This document shows, in pieces, positions 10,215-19,979 of a DNA stretch of 64,000 nt. Position 1 is the stretch's first letter. The number at the start of each line of letters is the position of its first letter. This stretch comes from Phanerochaete sordida. Its lineage: Eukaryota > Basidiomycota > Agaricomycetes > Polyporales > Phanerochaetaceae. The stretch spans positions 248,001-312,000 of the forward strand of contig BPQB01000001.1 in NCBI GenBank assembly GCA_019973155.2. The letters run 5' to 3'. The notes under the pieces are model-generated. The model did no database searches, was not told the DNA's origin, and worked only from the letters and a program-made list of their open reading frames with translations. Both the position numbers and the translations under genes were made by a program.

Positions 10215-12287
10215 CTATTGCTCAAGCCTAAGCCACCACTGCGTCTGACCGTCTGGCCCGTCAGCCGGATCTAAGCCTGTCCATAGAATCAGCAACTGAG
10301 CAACGGTACTCGTCGCGTGCGGTGACTCACCTCCCCATCTCGTCCTCGCGCCGAGCACGTCCGCCCTTCTGACCTTCTCATTCGTGTTCCACACTTCAAC
10401 GCCCTGCTGCGCGAGCGCGACGAGGTCCTTCTCGCGCACCTCCTTCCGGAGCCAGCGGTGCACCTTCCGGAGCACGTCGCCGACGCGGACGCGGCCGTCG
10501 ATGCCCGGGCGCACGACGACGGGGCCCCAGCGCTGCGCGGCCGGCGCGATGCAGATGTGCAGCGGCGTGTTGCGCGGGAGCACTGCGCGCTCGCTGCGGT
10601 CGTCCTTCGTGATGTCGCGCACGCCCCACCCGTCGGGGTGCACCTCTTCAATCTCTGCGCTCGTCGGCAAGTAGCGCACGTCCCAGAGCAGGCGCGGCGC
10701 TCTGGGAGGTGCGATGGCGAGAAGTAGCGGATTGATCTGAACGGCGGGTGCAGGGCGGCAGGAGGCGAGTACGCATGCAGCGGGCGAGGCGGGCGGCTGT
10801 GGTGGAACTGGTAGGACGGGTGGGACTGATTGGACTGGGGGTAGTGGAGAATTTGGCATCTGGGGCATCTGGGCCACTTGTGGTGTGTTGCGCAGGGAAA
10901 GGAGGCAGATCGCAGTGTCGTCGTGCATTTCCCTGAATATAAGGCCTGAAGGAATAGCTGTTTTAGTGAATGCGAACACAACCATCGCAACGGAGAACAT
11001 ACCATTCCATTGTCGCTCAGGGCCCAGGAGATCGATTCTCCTCCGTACTGCTTGCTCTCCATCATCTCCGGTGTGAGACAGCTCCTGCAGCAACGGCTGG
11101 TCTTCGACCTCAGGCAAAAGGTACGCCCAGTCTTCCTCAGTCAAAGGCTCCGCAAGGTAATGGTAGACAAACGCCAGGACATCCAGCACAGTGACATACC
11201 CCCTCTGTCCCCCCGTAGCCTCGATGGGCCCCCAGCGCCGCTTGAGGAGCGTCCACCGAGGGTGCGCAAGCCCAATTTGCATACGTGGCCCGCTCGGCCG
11301 GAGTGCGTCCTCCATGAACACTACGGTGTCCGGGGCGGACGTGCGCCGCTGCCCGCGCTCGATGTGCACAAGTACAGCAGTTCCTGGCGAAGCAGCGACG
11401 TCCCACTCGATGTTCGGCCCCTGTGCAGAGTTCCAGCCGAGAATTGAGTTAAGTGCGCCACGAGGCGCAGCAGGTGAGCGGTTTCGCGAAACGTCACGCC
11501 TTGCAGGAGACGGTGAGCGGCGTGGCGAAGGGGTACGATGGACGCGTGTTTGGGGGCTGCGACGAGCATGGCGTCCGCGGCGGGAACGACGACGCCTGGA
11601 TTTCTCATCGTCGCTGTCATCGTCGCTTGTGCACGTATCGTCGTCGCTGTGATCCTCATAATCGGGAGGTGTGTCCGGTACGATGCGTGGTGTCTGCCAT
11701 GTCGGCTCAAGCGGCGGAGGCGGTGCCGCTGCCGCTTGTGGTGGGGCGGCATGTGCAATTGGAGGGGTCCAGACCGGTGGCGGCGGTGCGGCTGGGGCTA
11801 CTGAGGGCGTCCAAGTAGGTACTGGAACTGGAACTGGGACCGGGATAGGCATGGGAATTTGTACTGGTTGAGCGACAGGTGTCATGACTGGCATCATCGA
11901 AGGCGTGGCGGCGAATTGCACTGGGAAAGTGGCCGGCGTAGCGACTTGCGCTGGCATGAAATGAGGATGAGGGTACGTAAACGACGAAGGTCTACTTTGG
12001 CTGTAGCTCCCATCTGGCTGAACGTAATATTTCGCCCATCTTGAAGGCGATGTAGAACATGTACATGCTACCAAGTGTTGGCAAACCAATACAGAACATA
12101 TTTCGAAAGATAACTCACAATGAGAACAGCATGTCCCGCAAAGTCCATTGCCCCGAACTCCCTCCCGCAAAGCATACCCGCTGGGCTGCGCCACGGACAG
12201 CTGAGGTATAGGAAAGTAGCCCTGGGTCGAGAATGCTTGTGCATATCCAGGACCTGCCGGGGAGCCGTGCATAACAAAGGAGGTCAT
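10215..12287 (-). CDS. Two-domain DUF6699 protein (fused tandem copies)
   Basis: Exons (minus strand) 12287-11003, 10945-10331 and 10276-10215 give about 653 residues. A possible extra 51-base in-frame intron around 12068-12118 would shorten it by 17. The N-terminus (to about 290) is Pro/Val-rich, with an Arg/Ser/Asp patch (RRRSRRGRHARR and runs of Asp/Ser). DUF6699 domain 1 starts at IEWDVAASPG and ends RQWNG. Domain 2 starts at LLWDVRYLP and ends TRWGG. Each domain is followed by an intron splitting the same Gly codon, and each then has a short final exon. In domain 1 that last exon has no stop but runs through a Pro-rich linker into domain 2. This is what read-through fusion of two complete genes would leave. 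The chosen ATG (12287) is the first in frame after the upstream stop region; earlier exons cannot be excluded. Function unknown. Confidence 0.7.
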   Translation of the reverse strand: MTSFVMHGSPAGPGYAQAFSTQGYFPIPQLSVAQPSGYALREGVRGNGLCGTCCSHCELSFEICSVLVCQHLVACTCSTSPSRWAKYYVQPDGSYSQSRPSSFTYPHPHFMPAQVATPATFPVQFAATPSMMPVMTPVAQPVQIPMPIPVPVPVPVPTWTPSVAPAAPPPPVWTPPIAHAAPPQAAAAPPPPLEPTWQTPRIVPDTPPDYEDHSDDDTCTSDDDSDDEKSRRRRSRRGRHARRSPQTRVHRTPSPRRSPSPARRDVSRNRSPAAPRGALNSILGWNSAQGPNIEWDVAASPGTAVLVHIERGQRRTSAPDTVVFMEDALRPSGPRMQIGLAHPRWTLLKRRWGPIEATGGQRGYVTVLDVLAFVYHYLAEPLTEEDWAYLLPEVEDQPLLQELSHTGDDGEQAVRRRIDLLGPERQWNGMFSVAMVVFAFTKTAIPSGLIFREMHDDTAICLLSLRNTPQVAQMPQMPNSPLPPVQSVPPVLPVPPQPPASPAACVLASCRPAPAVQINPLLLAIAPPRAPRLLWDVRYLPTSAEIEEVHPDGWGVRDITKDDRSERAVLPRNTPLHICIAPAAQRWGPVVVRPGIDGRVRVGDVLRKVHRWLRKEVREKDLVALAQQGVEVWNTNEKVRRADVLGARTRWGGESPHATSTVAQLLILWTGLDPADGPDGQTQWWLRLEQ

Positions 12288-12930
12288 GCTCTGGATGATG
12301 GGGTCGCAGACGTGACTGGGGAAGTTGGCGTACCTGCGCACGGAGCACCCGGGGCGCGTACCACACACTTATGAGACGCGACTACATGCTCGTACGCGTC
12401 GTTGCCGCCTAGAGGGGAGTGACACACGTCAGAAAACAACGAAGAGAACAAGAACGTAATCAGGCGCAGAGCATCAAGATGATTTACTCACCGACAGCTG
12501 TCGGGCGGCGCGCCTTATTCTCCCTGGAATTGTGCCTGGTTCACCGAGTGCCCATGTCTGCAAACGGAGTCAATGCGTAGGGCTATGAGAGCCATCTTAA
12601 TTTGCTGCATTCGCTGCCAGACACGTTGCCGGGCCTTGGCACGAGTGCAGGGAAGAGATACGTGGGGAGGTTGAGCTTGAGACGACCGCGTATCTGTTGC
12701 CGCTGCGTCACGTGCTAGCGGGAAGAGACCCTCCAGAACGGGCAACTCTCCATGTTCGAAATCGACGGCCGCGACGACTCTTTATTCATCGAAATATTTG
12801 TCGCATAAGTTCGCTGTGCTTGAACACATCTACTCACCGCAAAAGTAGAACGTTCGTGGCGGGTCGCGTACTCTCCATCGTCTCCGCCCGACGACTTCAG
12901 CAGCCCGGCGGCCAGTGTATTTCCAGAATA
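12288..12930. other. Upstream region between two genes
   Basis: No gene supported. It should contain the promoter of the minus-strand DUF6699 gene. Short plus-strand frames near 12700-12930 may be an upstream exon of the next small gene. Confidence 0.35.
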
Positions 12931-13395
12931 ATGTCGCGACCGGTGAGTTTACTCACCTCGCCCTAAATGATAGCATACCAAGCCCATTTTTCTCCCTTGT
13001 ACTAGGTGCTACAGCTGCGCAAGACACAAGATGCAGAGGCGGATGGAGAAGCGGCATCGAGGATGGAGGTCGCCTGGGTGGAAGCATGGGCTGAAGGTGT
13101 GGAGTTAGCAGCCTCTGAAGAAAGCGAGCACTATCACTCACCGGAAAGAAGGCCCACTACGTCGATGAGTTCTTTCCTTCGCCCTTTGCCAGCTGAATCG
13201 CCCGTGCCTAGACATGCCACACGCAGGACCCCACAGCCGAAGGAAGGTCGAAAGCGCCCTCGTCGCGCAGGCAAAGGCATCACCCAAGGCCGGCATCGCA
13301 GGAAAGCCCAGGCTGAAGCCAAAGCCAAAGCCGCAGAGAATGACGATTTAGTGCCGGAGCCGTTCGTTCTCGGCGACTTGCTCAGTTCTGGCTGA
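12931..13395 (+). CDS. Small basic hypothetical protein
   Basis: Weak call. A four-codon exon (12931-12942, MSRP) would splice by GTGAGT..TACTAG to exon 2 (13006-13395), giving 133 residues. The product is Glu/Ala-rich at first (EVAWVEAWAEGVELAASEE), then strongly basic (RKRPRRAGKGITQGRHRRK, AEAKAKAA) and ends PFVLGDLLSSG. The basic run could be a nuclear localisation signal. No domain recognised. An additional upstream exon in the same frame is possible. It may be the 3' end of a larger gene that has decayed. Confidence 0.35.
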
Positions 13396-13780
13396 GTTTC
13401 CGATGTTGCGCTACATATGTACACCCTTTCCTGTACACGAACCTTGGATTTGAGACACCATGATACACACATACACTTTCGTTATCTCTTCTCTACATGG
13501 CTCTGTTCCATCGTGAGTGCTCGTGAAACTGGTCGGTGAGTCGTGCCCGAGGATGCGAAGCAGCGAGATAGGGTCGCGAGCGGGAAACGGCGAGCATGAG
13601 GCGGCCTCACGTTTCACATGCCACGCCCCGTCTCCCTTCGTCGCGAGCATATTGGTAGAGAGAACAGGGCATAGAAATTGGCAGGACGTCGGATATTTAC
13701 ATCAGTGTACGCGGCTACTACGCCGGAGCAAAAGCTGCTTGCGCCGCCGAGCTCAATGACGAGAACCGCCACAAGCTCTA
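13396..13780. other. No supported gene
   Basis: Non-coding; nothing recognised. Confidence 0.4.
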
Positions 13781-13862
13781 GGCCCCAGTCAGAGTCGAAC
13801 TACCGGCTCTAAACAGTCTGCAGCCTGCGAGCGTCGGACGTAGACCACTCCCCCATGGGGCC
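13781..13862 (-). tRNA. tRNA-like element (possibly degenerate)
   Basis: Read on the minus strand, the ends pair perfectly over 7 bp (GGCCCCA with TGGGGCC). An A-box-like D-arm (GAGTGGTCTACG) and a B-box/T-loop (GTTCGACTC) are correctly ordered. Total length is 82 bases. The anticodon arm does not fold cleanly: a CTGCAGA loop would give anticodon GCA (Cys), but its stem is poor, and alternatives imply a small intron or class II variable arm. The D-loop resembles Leu/Ser types. It is therefore either an unusual tRNA gene or a tRNA-derived relic. Confidence 0.35.
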
Positions 13863-14550
13863 AGTGTTATCCTAAGAGCGAATGGGCGTATGACCCCTAC
13901 TTTTGCGGCCGAAAGTGGAAGTCAACATGCCCAACAAGGCAGGTCGCGATCGTCGGTTGAGACTCCGACGCGTCTTCGATGCCCTCGCAGGCTTCGCATC
14001 GTGGCGAGGCGTACAAAAGGAAAGGCTCGGACGGCCCCTACTGCACCATCTCTTCCAATATTTCTTGCTGTTTATCCCAAATCTCGTTGGCGCAGGTCGC
14101 GGCGGCAGACTTCAAGCTCGATGGCAAGGTCCGCTCTCTTCTTGTCCGGCCGGAAGACTCGCAGGGGCAGTCGAGGCAAGATTTCGCCGGGAAAACGCGA
14201 TCGAATGAGGCTGCAATGCAAAGCCGAGAGACGCGAGCAGCAGCCTATCCGCTTGGAAGGGATGGAAGAGACTCAGGCTTCGGATGAGGGTTCGCGGAGT
14301 GCGGAGGACCAGCGCATCGTTCCTGACGTTAGGGAACTAGACGGAGTGAGTGCTCAACGTTCAACGTTTAACGCCAGTCTCTGAAGCGCAAGATGGCGCC
14401 CCCAGACGCATACACCTGACCCACAAGTCACCGAAGGGCAGGAGAACGCCTCACAATACCTTCGCCGCCGTCCCGTACGTGATTGAAACAGGAGCCTAAC
14501 TGCCATTTACTGAGCACCATAGACAGTACCCTCTATCAGAGGCTCGTAGG
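13863..14550. other. Overlapping open frames without recognisable product
   Basis: Three plus-strand frames are open at once between 13890 and 14390, with Arg/Lys-rich products and no motif. Simultaneous opening in several frames is expected from composition, so no gene is called. Confidence 0.4.
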
Positions 14551-14754
14551 ATGGAAAGAGCGAAACGGTCGCTGGACGCCAAGTTCAGGAGGAAGTCCTT
14601 GAAGATGGCGCGGGTCGTCGTCGAACTTACGGATAATGTACGCCAAATCGCGAGACGTGCAGCAACGCTGGAACTCCGGTACGCTGCGCTTTTACGCATC
14701 GGGGTAGCTCGTGAATTAGCAAAAGCCCGCCGGGGACCCACGTTTGGTAGATAA
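14551..14754 (+). CDS. Short basic helical hypothetical protein
   Basis: 67 codons from ATG to TAA. The product, starting MERAKRSLDAKFRRKSLK, is highly charged with a regular heptad-like pattern (VVVELTDNVRQIARRAATLEL), compatible with one long helix or short coiled coil. No family recognised. It could be an exon of a larger broken gene together with the frames at 13.9-14.4 kb. Low confidence. Confidence 0.25.
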   Translation: MERAKRSLDAKFRRKSLKMARVVVELTDNVRQIARRAATLELRYAALLRIGVARELAKARRGPTFGR

Positions 14755-15571
14755 GTGGTCTTACTTACTTCTACGGTGCTGTCGTCGGGGCCTAATAATG
14801 TACATCGCTATAGGAATTTCAGACATTCATTGAGGGCATCTGGAGCGTATAGGGCAGCTTACTTCTCGATCCATCGCCAATGTACGTTCGACCGTTCATT
14901 CGGGGCCCCTACTAGACACGGTCCGCAGAGGAGGCATGATGTCCGGATCCGGCGCAATATCGCCTCGGGCTGGGTAGGAAGCCTTGTGCTCGCACGAAGG
15001 CAGCAAAGACATCAAGGAGCTGCTTAAACCTGACCGAATGTCAATCGAAAATAACCATGCGTGTAACGAGCAGAGAGGGCGTGAGCCTGAAGATCCGAGG
15101 GAGCCGAAATCCGACCCGACGCAACAGAAAATTAACCACAAGTGTGACGGTCACGCCCAAGGTGTTTTGTGTAATGTCCATGTTCAAATTCGACAATGAC
15201 TCTGCTGCCTATTAGTCGACTCTTAACCACACCTGCCAGATGTGTAACGACTCACGAGTCATGTATTCTTGTCGCAGCACCAGCATCGCTGGCTGACGGC
15301 AACCCATAGGAATCACGCTGGACAGGCTGAGGCCAGGACTTTAGTTTGCAACTTCGAGTCCGCTAGACTGACGTCGCGATATAGTATGTGATGTGCGTTT
15401 ACTCATTCGCTTCGCTCCAGCTACATTCAGTCCCTCGTCAGTGGAACTTTTGGCTTAACTGACCAGTTCACTCCCTTTCTGAGATCACACGACTGTGGTC
15501 AGTGGGGCCCGTCAATGTATGTATAATTTGCTGATACAGCCACTACACGGAGCCTCAGCTACCTGCTATGG
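14755..15571. other. No supported gene
   Basis: Nothing recognised on either strand; probably 3' flank of the BTB gene that follows on the minus strand. Confidence 0.4.
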
Positions 15572-17524
15572 TCAGTCGGGTGACTGCCAGGCTGTTGACC
15601 AGGCAAGTTTATTGCGGCATTCACAGCAAGCCATTTCTGTGCAACAGCAGGATGGCCTAAATGACTCATGAGCTAAGGTGTGCCGCACTGTGCCCCGACA
15701 ATGAGAGTAATGCCATACCTGCCTACTCGCAGCTGTGTCTTCTCCGAGCCGCAATCCGTCCATGCTCTTGAGGATTGTGATGTAGGGCTCAACTTCCTCC
15801 ACCAACGGCCGGCGCGAAGTCGTGAGGTCAGCCGAAAGGGGACTCGGCACGACTGCCGAGAGGAGTATGCAGACCAGCTGGGTCTGATGCTCATTGCGTC
15901 GCATGGCCGAGGGCACCGGGACTAGCTGGCGGAGAAGCGCGACGATGTCAGGAAGTCCTAAGAGCTGTTTCGCGAAGAGGTAGCCGACAACGCGAACAGC
16001 AGTGCGATCACGCTCGAGCGCGGCATCGAATGGAACCGCCTCTTCTGTGACAAAACGATGACTATGAGCTACGCGGGCCAAATATAGGTCAGAATGGCCT
16101 GGCTCACCTCCTCTACTCGGCAATGCTTTCACTCTCGAGCTGATGTTGTCCATCTTAGCCTGACATGTGTCCAGAAGACATCTGCGGAACATACGACGTC
16201 CGCTAACGGACTTGCCGTCCAGGTCCTTGAAGAACACTCTTTTCATCGATTGTTTGTCGTCGACTTGCGCGCATAGTGCAGTGCACAGGTAAGCAAGCTC
16301 ACAATGGCGCGTCGCCTTCTCGAAAATGAGATTCAAGATGTGCATGAGTACGGTATCGCCGTCTTCCCACTTCGCGCGATAGATGCAGCGAATGATTGAG
16401 TCCGCGACGGCCGGAGCATTAGCTTGAGTAAGTGTAACGAGGCGAGCAGCGACCTCCTCAAAAAAGTCTGGGGATGGAGTCGTTACTGGGAGGGGGGATG
16501 TGCTATTTGCAATATCTTCGACGGAGGTAGGGGGTGTAGGAGGGGCAGAACCCTGTCCCTTAGCGGCGTCGGAGAGTTCCTCGCCCGTATTCGCAGCTTG
16601 GGCCTCAAGCTGAATAGATGCCGAGCTGTCTGGGTGCAGGGCGTCCATAGCAGCTTCCGTAGACGTGGATTCGGCCGCAATGCTAGTCGGCCTCATTGCA
16701 TCGGCGATGCGAGTAGCGGCGTCGTTTGCCTTCAGGGGTTTCCCCTCGAGCAGGAGCGATTCGCGCACAGATATGACCAGCTCAACGTCCTCGGGATGGA
16801 TTGCTCTTATTTCGACAGCGGTCAGCGGTTGCGCACGCTGGCAAAGGAGCGTGTACGCCTCTGGGAGCCATTCGGGAATTGTGTAAGAATGGCTCAGGAC
16901 GATCTTCTCGATGGGGTTGACGATTGGCTCCAGATGCGCGATCGCGAGCGCACGTATGTCGTTGAAGGACCATTCGGTGGCGAAACGGAGCACGGCGGAC
17001 CATTCAATCACGGTTGATATGTCAGGAGGGCGATAGCATTTACGTCGTCCATAAGCTTCGATGCCTCATGGATGAACAGAGAGACGTACGTCGAGTACAA
17101 CACGTCCAAGAATGCATCGAAGTCCGCAGTGCTTTCGTCAACCAGTTCGAAAGATTCATAAGACACTCGGCACGCCATAGTGTTGGCCCAGCGCGGCGAG
17201 TCTCGAGAGAAGAGGTACCTGTGAAGGCGGTAGCTCAGCCCGCCCACCTGCTTATATCAGATACGGAGCGCGTTGCGGCACGGACGTGCCATGCACCACG
17301 AAGATGACTGAGCCGTCATCGAAGTAGTACTTGGCATGCCTTGGCCCCGACGGCTCCGAAGGACTGCCGTTGGCGGGTGGACTCGTCTCGATTGGGGGTG
17401 AGGGTTGGGGCGAGAGAGATACATTCTCGCCCTTCGAAGAGTGCAACATCTCTTGGATGTCCGTAAAGGACTCTGTATCGCTCATAGACATGTCGGAGAC
17501 TTGGGACGGCGTCCCAGATGACAT
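15572..17524 (-). CDS. BTB/POZ domain protein, copy 1 (defective splice acceptor)
   Basis: Minus-strand member of a four-gene family. Exon 1 (17524-17297) carries MSSGTPSQVSDMSMSDTESF and the start of the BTB fold, KYYFDDGSVIFV. Exon 2 (17247-17090) carries VGGLSYRLHRYLFSRDSPRW and ends FDAFLDVLYS, followed by the conserved AC/GTACGT donor. Exon 3 should start at 17039 (ATGCTATCGCC) and runs through EWSAVLRFATEWSF and IVLSHSYTIPEWLP. In the other three copies the bases before this exon are AG; here they are AA, and the nearby AGs lead to a stop. The gene may therefore mis-splice. The 3' end is uncertain (AQKWLAVNA near 15635 matches the family terminus in one frame). BTB proteins commonly act as Cullin-3 adaptors or oligomerisation modules; the actual partner is unknown. 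Confidence 0.65.
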
Positions 17525-18163
17525 AGAATGGCGGGTCTAGTTGGCTCCGGCTCGAGCTGCTTGGGACGTGTTGGTGGTGAGAGTAGCAGACAAGGTGTTG
17601 CGTAGCTCCTATGTGTACGTCAACGCTGAGGCGATGCGTATATGGCCGCCGGCAGGCGACGATCGAGATCCTGAACCTAATAAAGGGACAAAGGTCCTCG
17701 GAAGTGGTCTGCAGATGACTATACGAGGTAAACGTGGGAGTCACAGAGAATCCTCAGACACTCAGCTGGGATGGGCGAAGTTTGGGGACATAATTCAGCG
17801 AACTGACACACAGCAATAGAAGATATCTACGCCTGTAGCGAGCAGGAAAGACGTGAGCTGATTCCTGAAGACCTCCGAGAACCGAAAGGCAAACGATGTA
17901 ACAAGGGATTCTCACGCTTTCAGGTCGAATTCCCACGCATAGTAGGGATGACGGCGACAACCAAATGATTTTATGTAGGATTTTCTGCTATATACATCTG
18001 TCAGGCCGTCGGACCGAGGAAGGATGCCGCATATACGAGACCAGGAGCGATAGCACAACTTTTGGTACAGAACTCGGCAGTACGAGTCTAGGAAGGATGA
18101 AGGAGGCGAAGAGAAGAAATCCGAAGGGGACCCATCCGCTGCGCCGCCACTCTGCCTGCCCGT

Positions 18164-19855
18164 CTAGTAGCACTGGGAGTAGTCTGCGGGCGATGTGGTC
18201 AGCACGATACAAAAGTCGTGAGAAGACACAAGTGCACTCACAGGGGTTGAGGACGTGGCAGGTGAAGCCAGACACGCACGCAGTCGCGCCAGTGTACCCA
18301 ATGCCACCGCACTGGCCCCACTGAGCGACGGTGCCCGTGGGCGCGGAAGCGGGGGCAGAGCCGGAGCCCGAGCCAGACACCGGCGGGGGCGGCGGGGGCG
18401 GCGGGAGGGGGCTGCCGGTGCCGCTGAACGTCGACCCGATGTCGCCGAACTTGATGTTGCTGAAAGTGACCTTCGACGCCGGGGCCTGAGCCTCGATCTG
18501 CGCGGGCACACCAGATGTGGTGGCGCACGTGCCGCGAGCGACACCGGGCGTGGTCGCAGCCGAGCCAGTCGGGTAGTCAGAGTCGAGCCAGAGCATGCTC
18601 GCGGCGTAGTCGTCCCAGACCGAGAGCGCGAGGACCATGCCGTTCGCGAGCGACTCGCCCATCTGCTTCAGGCCGCCGTGCTGCGCAAAGTAGTTCGTGT
18701 CGCCGAACACCGTCTTCTGCGTCGTGCAGAAGTCGTCGGTGATGCTGTTGACCGCGGGGATGCCGGGGATGTTCGCGACGCTGTTGGCGATGACCTTGCC
18801 GTTCTGGACGTAGATCCGGCGGATCTCGCTCAGCGTGCCCGTCGAGGTGTTGTCGTTCGTGAGGAACTGGGTGACGACCGTGAAGGGCTTGCTGGTGTCG
18901 ACGGTCATGCCCTTGCCGAGGAAGGTCTGGTTGCCCATGCGGAAGGAGTTGAAGTCGCAGCCGTCGGCGTCGCAGAGGCCGGTGTCGCGGGTGCAGTCGT
19001 CGCCGGAGCAGCGCTCCTGGCCGTCGGTCGTGCACGGGTGCGGGGTGAACGCGGCGGCGTCGTTGTTGGCCTCCCAGATGTCCATCTCGGAGCAGCAGGT
19101 GCCGTAGGTGCCGGTGCCTGCGTTGGCGCTGGTGCCCGTCCATCCCTCGACGTTGGCCTGGCGGGAGGGGCAAGGAGGAGGAGGAGGAGAAGGAGGAAAG
19201 TTCAAGTCAGCATGCAAGCCCAAAGCCTAGAAGTGCCACGACCCCTGCTCACCTCGCCGTTGATGAACTTGATGTCCTTAGGGCACTGCGAGTCGCAGTA
19301 GCCAGTGCCGTACTTGGCCCCAGCCAGGTTCGTCGGGAACTTCGCCATCCCACCGTCCGCGTCCATCTCCACCAGGTACAGCGCGCCGTTCAGGCCGCAC
19401 GGCAGGTTCGACATGTCGACGTCGAACGTGAACTCCTGGTTCAGCAGCTTGAACATCTCGTAGTGCGAGTCGTCCGCCATCAGGTACACCCGGCTGCCGA
19501 CGTTCGTGCCCGTGACGAACTGGAGCGAGAGCGAGCTGCCGCTGCTCGTGATGCCGTACGTGCCGGTGTAGTCGGCGCCGTCGAGCGCGCAGTTCTTCGC
19601 GCACGTCGCGCCATCGGGGCACAGCGTCGCGTCCCACGCGTTGCCGGTGTAGCAGTTGGTGTAGCCGGTGGTGCTGTGGAGCCAGCGCCAGTTCGAGTCG
19701 AGCACGATCTTCGTGTTCTGCGCGACGCAGCCGCCCGCGGTCGTGCACTTCTGCGAGTTGAGCGTCGGGTGGGTCTCGGCCGTGTTGGTGCCGACCTGCT
19801 GGCCGACGGCCACGGCGGCGAGCGTGAATGCGACGAGGGCGACCTTGCGGAACAT
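18164..19855 (-). CDS. GH7 cellobiohydrolase I with CBM1, copy 1
   Basis: Secreted cellulase releasing cellobiose processively from chain ends of cellulose. Exons 19855-19253, 19157-18242 and 18183-18164 give 512 residues. Residues 1-18 are a signal peptide; the mature N-terminus would start QQVGT. The GH7 catalytic motif [11 protein letters not shown] gives nucleophile Glu225, Asp227 and acid/base Glu230. Then follow a Pro/Ser/Gly linker ([17 protein letters not shown]) and a C-terminal CBM1 ([12 protein letters not shown] to NPYYSQCY, four Cys). Intron 2 falls within the last CBM1 segment. The translated protein appears identical to copy 2, while introns and flanks differ. The gene is presumably induced on cellulose, but I did not verify regulatory sites. 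Confidence 0.95.
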
Positions 19856-19971
19856 CGTGTCCGTCTGCTAGCGCGCCTCGCGTCAGCTCGCACTCTACGA
19901 CCTCCGTGTGCGGCACACTCACTGAAAGCTGAATCGCTGGGCTCTGCTCTTCGTCGGCACCTCCACAGCAG

Positions 19972-19979
19972 CTTATATA
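19972..19979 (-). promoter_or_regulatory. TATA box, GH7 copy 1
   Basis: TATATAAG on the minus strand, about 117 bases before the ATG, followed by the shared leader GCTGCTGTGGAGGTGCCG. Immediately upstream the two GH7 copies cease to be similar. Confidence 0.7.

Larger units (their letters stand above)
17040..19979 (-). repeat. Inverted duplication, left arm
   Basis: This arm contains the BTB copy 1 start, the intergenic spacer and the complete GH7 copy 1 up to its TATA box. It matches the right arm (26357-29339) in opposite orientation. Similarity includes the coding parts, introns, the GH7 3' flank (for example CGAGTTCTGTACCAAAAGTT) and the spacer (for example AGGTTCAGGATCTCGAT). The match ends abruptly just upstream of TATATAAG. 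Confidence 0.85.

Noticed and set aside
18255..19301. Long open frame opposite GH7 copy 1 (and its mirror at 27.1-28.2 kb)
   Set aside because: It is the antisense shadow of a GC-rich coding exon with strong third-position bias. The real product on the other strand is certain.
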